From NCBI GenBank assembly GCA_963717155.1, contig OY970326.1:620001-684000 (forward strand): a stretch of DNA of 64,000 bases, given 5' to 3'. This document shows, piece by piece, positions 19,077-27,147 of this stretch. A model generated the notes under the pieces. It did no database searches and had not been told where the DNA came from. It saw only the letters and a list, made by a program, of their open reading frames with translations. Position numbers and translations under genes: made by a program. The DNA is from G963717155 sp963717155. GTDB lineage: Bacteria; Actinomycetota; Thermoleophilia; Gaiellales; JALYLC01. The stretch's first letter is position 1. Each line of letters opens with the position of its first letter.

Positions 19077-19979
19077 GTGCCGCACGCGATCGACCAGCTG
19101 CTCGCGTCGACGCTGCCCTACGCACCGCGCGCCCTCGTCGGGCGCGTTGCGCGTCGCTACATCGCGGGTGAGACGGTCGCCGACGCGCTCCGGTGCGTGG
19201 ATGCGCTCGCGACCGAGGGCGTGACGTCGACGGTCGCGGTCCTCGGCGAGGACATCCGCGAGGTCTCCGAGGCCGATGAGACCGTCGTGGAGTATCTCCG
19301 CCTGATCGACGGGCTCGCGTCGTCGGACGCCGGCGGAAACGTGTCGATCAAGCTGAGCGCGCTCGGGCTCGACCTCTCCGAGGAGATCTGTCGCGAGCGC
19401 CTCGCGGCGGTGCTCGCGGCCGCCGAAGGGCACTCGATGTTCGTGCGGATCGACATGGAGAGCTCGCGCACCACGGATGTGACGCTCGCGATCTGGCGCG
19501 AGCTTCGCGCTGCGGGGCACGGCGACGTCGGTGTGGTGCTCCAGGCGATGCTGCGCCGCACGGTCGCCGACGCGCGAGCGCTCGCGCGCGACGCTGCGCC
19601 GGTGCGCGTCTGCAAGGGGATCTACCGCGAGCCGGCGGCGATCGCCTACCAGGATCCCGACGCTGTCAGGGCGAGCTACCTCGAGACCGTGCGGGTGCTG
19701 CTGGTCGGCGGCTCGCGCGTCGCGCTCGCAACACACGACGACCGTCTCGTCGATGGCGCGTGGCGGATCGCCGAGGCCGAGGGAGCGGTCGATCGCGTGG
19801 AGCACCAGCTCCTGCTGGGCGTGCGCGAGCCCCTGCGCGCAGCCTTGCGCGCAGCGGGTCGCCCCGTTCGCGTGTACGTGCCATACGGCGCGCGCTGGTA
19901 CGAGTACTCGGTGCGGCGGCTGCAGGAGAACCCGAAGGTCGCCGGTCAGGTCGCCCGCGCAACGCTCGGCCTGTCCTGA
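19077..19979 (+). CDS. Proline dehydrogenase (monofunctional)
   Basis: 300 residues, typical of monofunctional PRODH. FAD-dependent oxidation of proline to pyrroline-5-carboxylate, feeding electrons to the quinone pool. Visible motifs: NVSIKLSALGLDLSEE, VRIDMESSRTTDVTL, RVCKGIYREPAAIAY, VALATHDDRLVDGAWRIA and RVYVPYGARWYEYSVRRL, the last carrying the substrate-binding Arg pair. The GTG at 19077 is one base after the preceding stop. The P5C dehydrogenase partner is not in the window. Confidence 0.93.
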   Translation: MPHAIDQLLASTLPYAPRALVGRVARRYIAGETVADALRCVDALATEGVTSTVAVLGEDIREVSEADETVVEYLRLIDGLASSDAGGNVSIKLSALGLDLSEEICRERLAAVLAAAEGHSMFVRIDMESSRTTDVTLAIWRELRAAGHGDVGVVLQAMLRRTVADARALARDAAPVRVCKGIYREPAAIAYQDPDAVRASYLETVRVLLVGGSRVALATHDDRLVDGAWRIAEAEGAVDRVEHQLLLGVREPLRAALRAAGRPVRVYVPYGARWYEYSVRRLQENPKVAGQVARATLGLS

Positions 19980-19992
19980 GCGCTTCGGCTTC

Positions 19993-21108
19993 CTAGTCCC
20001 GGTCGCGCGGCGCCCGCAGCAACCAGAGTGCGATCGCAAGGATGCCCGTCAGCACGAGCGTGCCCGCACCGAGCCTCGCGCCGCCTTCCGCGCCGCCCCG
20101 ACCATCTCGAGCTCGCACCGGGACCGTGCCCGGCACCGCTGCCCCGGAGCTCGTCGGTGCGACGAGATGAATCTCGGCCGGCAGCCCGGCGCGCAGCTCG
20201 CGGCTGCGCTCGGCCTCGGAGTTGACCTCGGCTCCGAGCAGCACCGACAGCGCGGACAGCCACAGCCACGTGACCAGCACGATCACGCCGGCGAGCGAGC
20301 CCCACGTCTTGTTGTACGACGCGAACCTCGCGACGTACAGGGAGAACCCGGCGGATGCGCCGAGCCACAGGACCACTGCGAGCACGGTGCCGGGGGCGAG
20401 GACGTTGAAGCGGGCGTGCTCGACGTCGGGGGCGAGCACGTAGATCGCGGCGAATATCGACAGAAGCGCCACCAGAAGGATCGGCCACTGCGCGGTCCAC
20501 CAGATCCACCCGATGGCGTTCTGCAGACCGACGCTGCCTCCGATGGCGCCCGAGACGACTGGCCCGAGAATGAGGAAGCCCACGACGAGTGCGCCGGCGA
20601 CGCCGAAGCACGCGATCATGATCAGGCCGGTGATCCGCTGGCGGACGAACCCGCGGGTCTCGCGCCGTCCGTACGCCGAGTTGACGGCCCGCATGAGTGC
20701 GTTCATCGCGCCCGAGAGCGTCCAGAGCGCGAGCACGAAACCGATGATGACTGCGGTCACGCTCCCTCCGCCGCTCTTCGTGATGCGCGTGAGCGAGTCC
20801 TGCACGAGCGTGATCACCTCGTCGGGCACCGTGCCTTGCAGGCGCTGCATGAGGCTTGCGACGTCGCTGGGGCTCGCGACGAGTCCGAAGATGCCGATGC
20901 CGACGAGCAGGGTCGCCGGGATCGCGAGGAACGTGTAGTACGCGAGCGCCGCGGCCGAGTCGGTGATCTGGTCGGCGAGCGCCGAGCGGCCCGCGCGCTT
21001 CACGATCGCGACCAGGTCGCGGCGCGACAGGTCGAAGATACCCGGGTTGTGCAAACGCGGCTCGCGCGTCTCGGGCTGTGGAAGCAGGCGATCCGCCTGG
21101 GGGCGCAT
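19993..21108 (-). CDS. YihY/BrkB family membrane protein
   Basis: 371 residues, six TM helices. Family signatures: SAAALAYYTFLAIPATLLVGIG, VNSAYGRRETRGFVRQRITGL, FNVLAPGTVLAVVLWLGASAGFSLYVARF and WLWLSALSVLLGAEVNSEAER. The family was once called ribonuclease BN by error; its function is unsettled, possibly transport or envelope homeostasis. A C-terminal extension ends in a seventh hydrophobic segment. A second, diverged member is at 27148-28041. Confidence 0.9.
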   Translation of the reverse strand: MRPQADRLLPQPETREPRLHNPGIFDLSRRDLVAIVKRAGRSALADQITDSAAALAYYTFLAIPATLLVGIGIFGLVASPSDVASLMQRLQGTVPDEVITLVQDSLTRITKSGGGSVTAVIIGFVLALWTLSGAMNALMRAVNSAYGRRETRGFVRQRITGLIMIACFGVAGALVVGFLILGPVVSGAIGGSVGLQNAIGWIWWTAQWPILLVALLSIFAAIYVLAPDVEHARFNVLAPGTVLAVVLWLGASAGFSLYVARFASYNKTWGSLAGVIVLVTWLWLSALSVLLGAEVNSEAERSRELRAGLPAEIHLVAPTSSGAAVPGTVPVRARDGRGGAEGGARLGAGTLVLTGILAIALWLLRAPRDRD

Positions 21109-21145
21109 CCGGGGATCTTCCCCGTTCTCCGCGCGGCGAACCCGT

Positions 21146-21925
21146 TCAGCCGTCGCCGAAGATCTCGCCCATCGCCGGAAGGCCGTAGCCGCCGTCCACG
21201 ACGAGGATCTGGCCGACGATCATCGCGGCGTCCGCACTGGAGAGGAAGACGACCGCGCGGGCCAGGTCCTCGGGCTGCAGCAGCCGGCCGGCCGGCGTGT
21301 GCTGACGGGCGTTCAGCAGCATGTCCTCGCGGTTCGGGAAGTGGTCGAGCGCATCGGTCTCGACGACGCCGCCCGAGACGCCGTTGACGCGGATCCCGCG
21401 CGAGGCGAGCTCGACTCCGAGGTAGCGGACGAGCGCCTCCAGCGCGGCCTTCGACGTGCCGACGAGCACGTAGTTCGGAAGGGTGCGCACGCTTCCGAGC
21501 GATGAGATGGCGACGAGCGAGCCGCCGCCGCGCGCCTCGAGGTGCGGGGTCGCGCGCTGGGCGAGCAGCAGGAACGCGCGTGCGTTGATGTCGAGCGTCC
21601 AGTCCCAGTGCTTGGCGGTCACCTCGAGCGCCGGGCGGATCACGCCGCTCGCGGCGTTCGAGACGACGAGATCGAGCCCTCCGAGCCCGGCGACCGTCTC
21701 GTCGACGACGTCGCCCGCGCGTTCCGAGTCGCCGAGATGGCCGCGCACGAGGACGGCACGGCGGCCCTCGGCCTCGACGAGCCGCGCCGTCTCCTGCGCC
21801 GCCTCCTCGTTCCGCACGTAGCCGATCGCGACGTCGGCGCCCTCGCGTGCGAGCGCGATCGACGTCGCGCGGCCGATGCCGCGGGCTCCGCCGGTGACGA
21901 GCGCGAGCCTACCCTCGAGGCGCAT
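21146..21925 (-). CDS. SDR family oxidoreductase, FabL-like
   Basis: 259 residues. TGGARGIGRATSIALAREG binds the cofactor; NAASGVIRPALEVT follows; the catalytic region is YVLVGTSKAALEALVRYL, with six residues between Tyr and Lys as in FabL/FabI-type enoyl-ACP reductases rather than three. The C-terminus has VFLSSADAAMIVGQILVVDGGYGL. Could be an enoyl-ACP reductase III or a relative of unknown substrate. The ATG at 21925 lies within the end of the upstream gene (17-bp overlap). Confidence 0.83.
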   Translation of the reverse strand: MRLEGRLALVTGGARGIGRATSIALAREGADVAIGYVRNEEAAQETARLVEAEGRRAVLVRGHLGDSERAGDVVDETVAGLGGLDLVVSNAASGVIRPALEVTAKHWDWTLDINARAFLLLAQRATPHLEARGGGSLVAISSLGSVRTLPNYVLVGTSKAALEALVRYLGVELASRGIRVNGVSGGVVETDALDHFPNREDMLLNARQHTPAGRLLQPEDLARAVVFLSSADAAMIVGQILVVDGGYGLPAMGEIFGDG

Positions 21926-22442
21926 GGCCCAGCTCCAGGTTGTGTTCGATGGCGGCACGGTGCAGCGCGAAGGCGTCGTCCGTCAGACATGGCAGCAGCC
22001 CGTCCTGCGGAGGGTCGGCGGTCAGCTCGACGTAGCGATCGTCACCCTGGCTGGCGGCCAGCGGACCGGGGGCCCTTGCATAGGCGCGAATCAGCAGCGC
22101 GCGACGCGCGATCTGCGCGCGCGCCCGGCTCCACGGGTGGTACTGCGCGATCCGTCCCCGGGTCTCGTCGTCGAGCGGGTGGGTCGCGACGACGTCGCAC
22201 AGGCAGCGAACCGGGACGGTGCCATCGGCCGGGCGCTCGCGGTTCGAGCGAGAGATCTCGGCCCACCAGGAGCGCTTGACGGCCTCCGGCCGCTCGTTCC
22301 GCCACGACGGCAGCAGCCAGAGACGGTCGCCCGGATCGGCGCTGTGTGCCGTCGCCGCCGCGTCGTCGAGCAGGAGAAGCACGTCACCTCGTGCGACGGC
22401 CTCGGCCGCGAACGCCCACTCCCAGCGTCCGAGCCGCGTCAC
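21909..22442 (-). CDS. Hypothetical protein (possibly DUF1802-like)
   Basis: 177 residues, soluble. Contains VLLLLDDAAATAHSADPGDRLWLLPSW, CDVVATHPLDDETRGRIAQYHPW and ARRALLIRAYAR. The arrangement of a WLLP block after an acidic loop is reminiscent of DUF1802, but I am not sure. GTG start overlapping the upstream small gene (GTGA) and downstream overlap with the FabL-like SDR indicate a three-gene operon. Confidence 0.6.
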   Translation of the reverse strand: MTRLGRWEWAFAAEAVARGDVLLLLDDAAATAHSADPGDRLWLLPSWRNERPEAVKRSWWAEISRSNRERPADGTVPVRCLCDVVATHPLDDETRGRIAQYHPWSRARAQIARRALLIRAYARAPGPLAASQGDDRYVELTADPPQDGLLPCLTDDAFALHRAAIEHNLELGHAPRG

Positions 22443-22660
22443 ACGTGCTGAGGAGCGGACGGGTCGCCGCCCTCCGCCTTCGACGTGGTGTACCCGAGCT
22501 GATCGAGCAGCGCCAGGCGCTCCGCGGCGTACATCCGGACCGGATGGTCGTCGGGCAGTCCGGAGACCAGCCGCTGCACGCGCTCGCGGATCTGGTACGC
22601 GAAGTGAGGCGTCGCGGGACCGATCAGCGTGTCGACGTCGTCGAAGGTCGGTTCAGGCAT
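22439..22660 (-). CDS. Small hypothetical protein
   Basis: 73 residues, ATG at 22660. MPEPTFDDVDTLIGPATPHFAYQIRERVQ is followed by DDHPVRMYAAERLALLDQLG and a disordered tail. Helical, cytoplasmic. First gene of the operon with the DUF1802-like and FabL-like genes; its stop overlaps the next start by 4 bp, which supports it being real. No family recognised. Confidence 0.65.
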   Translation of the reverse strand: MPEPTFDDVDTLIGPATPHFAYQIRERVQRLVSGLPDDHPVRMYAAERLALLDQLGYTTSKAEGGDPSAPQHV

Positions 22661-22678
22661 CTCGCGGACGATAGCGAG

Positions 22679-23398
22679 TCAGGCCGCACGTACGCCCGCG
22701 TGCGATTCAGCGACCGCGAGGAAGCGATGGCCGACGTCGCGCGCGAGCCGCACGTAGGCCTCCGCCTCGCGCGCCGTGTCGGCGAGGATCTGCTCGCGGC
22801 TGAACCCCTTCGCGTCCAGCTCGTGCCCGCCCTCGACCGTCCACCAGCCGATCGTCCCGGCACCGACCTCGAGGTGGAACTGCAGCGCCCAGGCGTTCCC
22901 CGTCAGCCGCACGGCCTGGTTCGGCGAGCGCTCGGATCGGGCGAGCAGCGCGGCGCCGGCCGGCAGGTCGAAGGTGTAGTCGTGCCACTCGAAGGCGCTG
23001 AACGTCGGCGGCAGCGCCGCCAGCACCGGATCGTCGGCCGCCTCGGGCGCTGTCGTGACCGGCCACCAGCCGATCTCGGGCAGCGCCAGGCGCCGCACCG
23101 GCGCGCCGAGCGCCGACGCGAGCAGCTGGGCGCCGAGGCAGATTCCGAGCACGGGAGTGTCCGCGGCGACGAGCGCGGCGAGCGTGCTGCGCTCGCGCGC
23201 CAGCCACGGGAGCTCGTCGGTCTGATCGGGATTCGCGAGCCCGCCGAGCACGATCACGGCGCCCGCCTGCTCGATCGCAGCGGGCGCCGGGTCGCGCCAG
23301 GCGTGCCAGTGGACGAGGTCGTGCCCGCGCTCGCGGACGGGCCCCTCGAGGCTGTCGAGGGACGACTCCTTGTCCTGGTGCACCGCAACCACCCGCAC
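22679..23398 (-). CDS. Class I glutamine amidotransferase-like protein
   Basis: 239 residues, a free-standing GATase1 domain. Triad visible: Cys in PVLGICLGAQLLASALGA, His and Glu in ALQFHLEVGAGTIGWW. Residues such as GGLANPDQTDELPWLARE and FEWHDYTFDLP match GMP-synthase-like amidotransferases that often hydrolyse gamma-glutamyl compounds. No synthetase partner is adjacent. GTG start; a 42-bp spacer separates it from the divergent murI start. Confidence 0.87.
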   Translation of the reverse strand: MRVVAVHQDKESSLDSLEGPVRERGHDLVHWHAWRDPAPAAIEQAGAVIVLGGLANPDQTDELPWLARERSTLAALVAADTPVLGICLGAQLLASALGAPVRRLALPEIGWWPVTTAPEAADDPVLAALPPTFSAFEWHDYTFDLPAGAALLARSERSPNQAVRLTGNAWALQFHLEVGAGTIGWWTVEGGHELDAKGFSREQILADTAREAEAYVRLARDVGHRFLAVAESHAGVRAA

Positions 23399-23427
23399 GC
23401 CTCTGATCGTATCGCCGTACCCCCCAT

Positions 23428-23433
23428 TACCAT
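23428..23433 (+). promoter_or_regulatory. Putative -10 element (TACCAT) for leaderless murI
   Basis: TACCAT ends 7 nt before the GTG at 23441 in the short divergent spacer; there is no space for a ribosome-binding site. Confidence 0.5.
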
Positions 23434-23440
23434 CCCGGGT

Positions 23441-24259
23441 GTGGACGCGTCCAGGCCTATCGGCGTCTTCGACTCGGGTGTCGGAGGGCTCACGGTGCTC
23501 CACGAGTGCCTGGTCACGCTGCCGCACGAGGACTTCGTCTACGTCGGCGATACCGGTCGTTTCCCCTACGGCCAGCACTCGCTCGAGGAGCTGCGCTCGT
23601 ACTCGGTCGAGATCACGACCTGGCTCGAGGCCCAGGACGTCAAGCTCGTCGTCGTGGCGTGCAACTCGGCGACGGCTGCGGCGCTGCCGACCCTGCAACG
23701 TCACTTCGGGCTGCCGATCATCGGCGTCGTGACGCCGGAGGCCCGGGCGGCCGTGCAGGCGACGCGCGCGCGTCGCATCGGCGTTCTCGCGACCGTGCCG
23801 ACGGTCGCCAGCGGTCGCTATGCCGAGGCGATCGGCGACCTCGACGCCGGCGTCGAGGTGATCCAGGTCGCGTGCCCGGGTCTCGCCGACCGGATCCAGG
23901 ACGGCAACCCCTACGACGCTGCGATGGTCGAGCACGTGCGCGAGGTGTGCGCGCCTCTGCGGGCGGCCGAGGTCGACACGGTGATCCTCGGCTGCACGCA
24001 CTACCCGCTGATCCGCCCGATGCTGCAGCGCGAGCTCGGACGCCGCGTCACGCTCGTGGCGGCGGCGGAGGAGCTCGCCGGCGAGGTCGCCGAGACGCTC
24101 CGCCGGAAGGGCCTCGCACGCGACGACAGCAGACGGGGCGACTACCGGTTCGCGTGCACCGGCGATCCTGACGCATTTGCGCGCATCGGACAGCGATTCC
24201 TGCAGCTTCCACTGGGACCGGTGCGCCGGCTCGCGTTCAGCGAGCTCGCGGCCGCCTGA
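23441..24259 (+). CDS. murI: Glutamate racemase
   Basis: 272 residues. Supplies D-glutamate for peptidoglycan. The Asp-Ser pair is in IGVFDSGVGGLTVL and the two catalytic cysteines are in VVACNSATAAALP (near 73) and LGCTHYPLIRPM (near 184); YVGDTGRFPYG is also diagnostic. Reads in one frame. GTG start with a -10 element 7 nt away, so probably a leaderless message. Followed by rph and rdgB, a common actinobacterial order. Confidence 0.95.
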   Translation: MDASRPIGVFDSGVGGLTVLHECLVTLPHEDFVYVGDTGRFPYGQHSLEELRSYSVEITTWLEAQDVKLVVVACNSATAAALPTLQRHFGLPIIGVVTPEARAAVQATRARRIGVLATVPTVASGRYAEAIGDLDAGVEVIQVACPGLADRIQDGNPYDAAMVEHVREVCAPLRAAEVDTVILGCTHYPLIRPMLQRELGRRVTLVAAAEELAGEVAETLRRKGLARDDSRRGDYRFACTGDPDAFARIGQRFLQLPLGPVRRLAFSELAAA

Positions 24260-24287
24260 CCCCCTTATCTTTCGTGTCGCGGGACGC

Positions 24288-24293
24288 TACCCT
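24288..24293 (+). promoter_or_regulatory. Putative -10 element (TACCCT) upstream of rph
   Basis: TACCCT ends 6 nt before a GTG at 24300 that opens a 13-codon frame. rph itself starts 45 nt downstream. Confidence 0.4.
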
Positions 24294-24299
24294 CTGCCG

Positions 24300-24341
24300 G
24301 TGTTCATCCTGATGCGCCAAGTCCCAGCCGGGCGGTCGTGA
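24300..24341 (+). other. Possible 13-residue leader ORF coupled to rph
   Basis: A GTG at 24300 opens VFILMRQVPAGRS and stops at 24339-24341, where the TGA overlaps the GTG of rph (GTGA). With the -10 element just upstream, the mRNA would begin at this start codon. It could deliver ribosomes to rph by reinitiation. Speculative; a frame this short arises easily by chance. Confidence 0.3.
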
Positions 24342-25075
24342 GCCGCCACGACGGCCGAGGGGCCGGCGATCTGCGAGCCCTCGACCTGCTGCCCGACTTC
24401 GTCGAGACAGCCCATGGGTCGGTGTTGTTCTCGATCGGGCGCACGCGCGTGATCTGCACCGCCACGGTGCAGGAGAGCGTGCCGCGCTGGATGTCCGGGC
24501 GGGGCACGGGCTGGGTGACCGCGGAGTACGGAATGCTCCCGGCGTCGACGTCCGAGCGGAAGCAGCGCGACGCCACGAAAGGCCGGACCGACGGTCGTAC
24601 CGTCGAGATCCAGCGCCTGATCGGCCGTTCCCTTCGCGGTATCGTCGACTTCGCGGCGCTCGGCGAGCGCACCGTCTGGATCGACTGCGACGTCCTGCAG
24701 GCTGACGGCGGCACGCGCTGCGCGGCGATCTCGGGCGGCTTCGTCGCGATGCATCGCGCTCTTTCACCGCTCGTCGAGCGCGGCCAGCTCGCACGGCTTC
24801 CGTTCAACGGGACCGTCGCCGCCGTGTCCGCGGGAGTCGTCGACGGCACGCCCGTGCTCGATCTCGACTACCAGGAGGATTCCACGGCGGAGGTCGACAT
24901 GAACGTCGTGATGGCCTCAGGTGGCCGCCTGATCGAGCTGCAGGGAACCGCCGAGGGCCAGCCGTTCGACCGCACGGCGCTCGACGCGCTGCTCGAGCTC
25001 GCAGCTTCGGGCATCGCGCGGATCGAGGAGGCGCAGCTCGCTGCGACCGCGGCTCCTACTGCGCTCGAGAACTGA
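24338..25075 (+). CDS. rph: Ribonuclease PH
   Basis: 245 residues, a phosphorolytic 3' exoribonuclease that trims tRNA 3' ends. Conserved blocks: GSVLFSIGRTRVICTATVQE, RWMSGRGTGWVTAEYGMLP, TSERKQRDATKGRTDGRTVE, IQRLIGRSLRGIVDF, VWIDCDVLQADGGTRCAAI and LDLDYQEDSTAEVDMNVVM. The phosphate-binding Arg is within GRTDGRTVEIQRLIGR. GTG start preceded by a possible leader ORF. 12 bp before rdgB, so cotranscribed. Confidence 0.95.
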   Translation: MSRHDGRGAGDLRALDLLPDFVETAHGSVLFSIGRTRVICTATVQESVPRWMSGRGTGWVTAEYGMLPASTSERKQRDATKGRTDGRTVEIQRLIGRSLRGIVDFAALGERTVWIDCDVLQADGGTRCAAISGGFVAMHRALSPLVERGQLARLPFNGTVAAVSAGVVDGTPVLDLDYQEDSTAEVDMNVVMASGGRLIELQGTAEGQPFDRTALDALLELAASGIARIEEAQLAATAAPTALEN

Positions 25076-25087
25076 CGGCGAACTGAG

Positions 25088-25648
25088 ATGCGCGCATTGC
25101 TCGCGACCACGAATGCGCACAAGACGCGCGAGCTGCGCAACCTGCTCGGTTTCGAGATCGTCTCAGAGGGCATCGATGTTGATGAGACCGGAGCGACGTT
25201 CGTCGCGAACGCGCTGCTCAAGGCGCGGGCCGCGGCAATGATTGCGCCGCCGGACACGATCGCCCTCGGCGAGGACTCCGGCATCGCAGTTGTCGCCCTC
25301 GGCGGTGAGCCTGGCGTTCGCTCCGCGCGCTTCGCGGGGCCGGACGACGCCGCGCGTCGGCGCGCGCTGCTCGCGCGCATGGACGGCGTCGACGACCGCC
25401 GCGCGGCATACGTGTGTGCTCTCGCGGCCGTGCTTCCCGACGGGAGGGAGCTCGTTGTCGAGGGGCGGCTCGAAGGACGGCTCGCAGACGACGAGCGCGG
25501 CACGGCGGGATTCGGATACGACCCGATCTTCGTCCCCGAGGGCGAGCAGCAGACCGTCGCCGAGCTCGGACAGTCGCGCAAGGACGAGATCTCGCATCGC
25601 GCGCGCGCCGCCGAGGCCCTCGCGGCGGAGCTCGGGTCGAACGCATGA
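25088..25648 (+). CDS. rdgB: dITP/XTP pyrophosphatase (RdgB/HAM1)
   Basis: 186 residues. Removes non-canonical purine nucleotides. LLATTNAHKTRELRNLLG binds the triphosphate, ALGEDSGIAVVALGGEPGVRSARFAG holds the catalytic Asp, and GFGYDPIFVPEGEQQTVAEL plus SHRARAAEAL close the site. The stop overlaps the ATG of the subtilase (ATGA). Confidence 0.95.
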   Translation: MRALLATTNAHKTRELRNLLGFEIVSEGIDVDETGATFVANALLKARAAAMIAPPDTIALGEDSGIAVVALGGEPGVRSARFAGPDDAARRRALLARMDGVDDRRAAYVCALAAVLPDGRELVVEGRLEGRLADDERGTAGFGYDPIFVPEGEQQTVAELGQSRKDEISHRARAAEALAAELGSNA

Positions 25649-27138
25649 GCCTGCTCGCAGCCACCGCGATCGTCACGGCGCTCGTCGGCCTCCCCGGCGG
25701 CACCACGGCCCCGCCGCCCGGGAGCCTGGTGCCCGGCGCGCACGTCCGGGTGCTCGATCGGCAGCTCGGGATCGTCGCGGTCGAGCTTCCGCGTGCCGGG
25801 TCTCGCCGCGCGCTCGTGCGCCTGCGCAGGGAGCCCGGCGTGCGCTACGCGACGGTTCCCGCGCCCGAGGGCGGCCTCGCGTCGTTCTGCGGGGTGACGC
25901 CTCCTCTTGCTCCCGGGACCAACCCGAAGTCCTGGCGCTCGACGATCCACCTCAGCCGGCACAGCGCGGCCGGCTTCACGGTGGGGATCGCCGACTCGGG
26001 CGCGGACGTCAGCCGGCTCGGCGGGACGCGCGATCGGCTCGCAGTGAAGAACTTCACCCAGGGATCGGTCGTGACGGTGCCCGACGAGCTCAACCACGGC
26101 ACCATGGTCGCGAGCCTGCTCGCGGGCAGTCGCTCGGACATCGGCCTCAGCGGCGTTGCGCCCGATGCCGGGCTCGCAATCGCACGCATCGTCAGGCTGC
26201 ATGCATGCGACGGCGCCACGATCGCCCAGAACCTGATCGCGGCCTTCACCTGGTTCCGCAGCATCGGCGACGTCCAGATCGTGAACGTGTCCGCGAACAT
26301 CCCGCCGAATCAGGCGCTGATCGAGAGCCTGCACGCGCTGCAGCAGGCCGGCACGCTCGTGGTCGCCGCGACGGGGGATTTTGCCGATCCCGGGAAGGCG
26401 ACCTTCCCCGCGTCGCAGCCGCACGTGCTCGGGGTCGGGGCTCTCGGCAGCAGTACGAAGAAGGTGTGGGCGAAATCCTCGCGCGGTCCCCAGGTCGACC
26501 TCGTCGCACCGGGCATCGGCTCGGGCGTGATCGTGTCGTCGCTCGTCACTCCCACCGCGCAGTTCGGCGAGACCCCCGATGGATCCTCGTTCTCGAGCCC
26601 GCTCGTCGCCGGTGCCGCAGCCCTCGTCTGGGCCAAGCACCCGGCGTGGGACGCGAGCCGTGTCTCTGCGGCGTTGACCTCCTCGGCGAAGCACCTCTCC
26701 GGCGCGCGGCCCAATGACACCTCGGGCTACGGGCTGCTCGACGTCAAGGCTGCGCTCGCGGCGTCGCCGCCGGCGGACCTCGACGAGCCGAACGACTGGG
26801 CCTCCGCGGCGAGGGGCCTTGCCCTGCTTCCGCACAGAGTCCAGCTGACTGCGCGCGTCGGCGGCAACGACGATCCGCTCGACGCCTATCCGATCCAGAC
26901 CATGGGCTCCTCGGCTGTCCATATCACCGGCAAGGCGCCGCTGACTGCCTACCTGCTGCGCGATACGTCGCTGTCGGCGATCGACAAGCGCACGGCGGCG
27001 GCACTGCGGGCGGCTGCCTCGTCCACGAAGGCCGGGACGTCGTTCCGGCTGAGGGTCCCGCGCCTTGGAAACTGGTACGTCGTCGTGACCGCGCCGAAGT
27101 CCTCGACGCCGGTCGGCTACACGCTTCGCGTCGGCTGA
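25645..27138 (+). CDS. S8 family serine peptidase (subtilase)
   Basis: 497 residues, secreted by a short hydrophobic N-terminus (MSLLAATAIVTALVGLPGG). Propeptide-like part, then the catalytic domain: Asp in VGIADSGADVSRL, His in LNHGTMVASLLAG, Ser in DGSSFSSPLVAGAAAL. At the oxyanion-hole position the usual Asn of AAGN reads VVAATGDFADPG, so an Asp or Gly appears to replace it. The last 120 residues (LDEPNDWASAARG to YTLRVG) resemble a pre-peptidase C-terminal beta domain. Coupled to rdgB by a 4-bp overlap. Confidence 0.88.
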   Translation: MSLLAATAIVTALVGLPGGTTAPPPGSLVPGAHVRVLDRQLGIVAVELPRAGSRRALVRLRREPGVRYATVPAPEGGLASFCGVTPPLAPGTNPKSWRSTIHLSRHSAAGFTVGIADSGADVSRLGGTRDRLAVKNFTQGSVVTVPDELNHGTMVASLLAGSRSDIGLSGVAPDAGLAIARIVRLHACDGATIAQNLIAAFTWFRSIGDVQIVNVSANIPPNQALIESLHALQQAGTLVVAATGDFADPGKATFPASQPHVLGVGALGSSTKKVWAKSSRGPQVDLVAPGIGSGVIVSSLVTPTAQFGETPDGSSFSSPLVAGAAALVWAKHPAWDASRVSAALTSSAKHLSGARPNDTSGYGLLDVKAALAASPPADLDEPNDWASAARGLALLPHRVQLTARVGGNDDPLDAYPIQTMGSSAVHITGKAPLTAYLLRDTSLSAIDKRTAAALRAAASSTKAGTSFRLRVPRLGNWYVVVTAPKSSTPVGYTLRVG

Positions 27139-27147
27139 CCCGACGAG

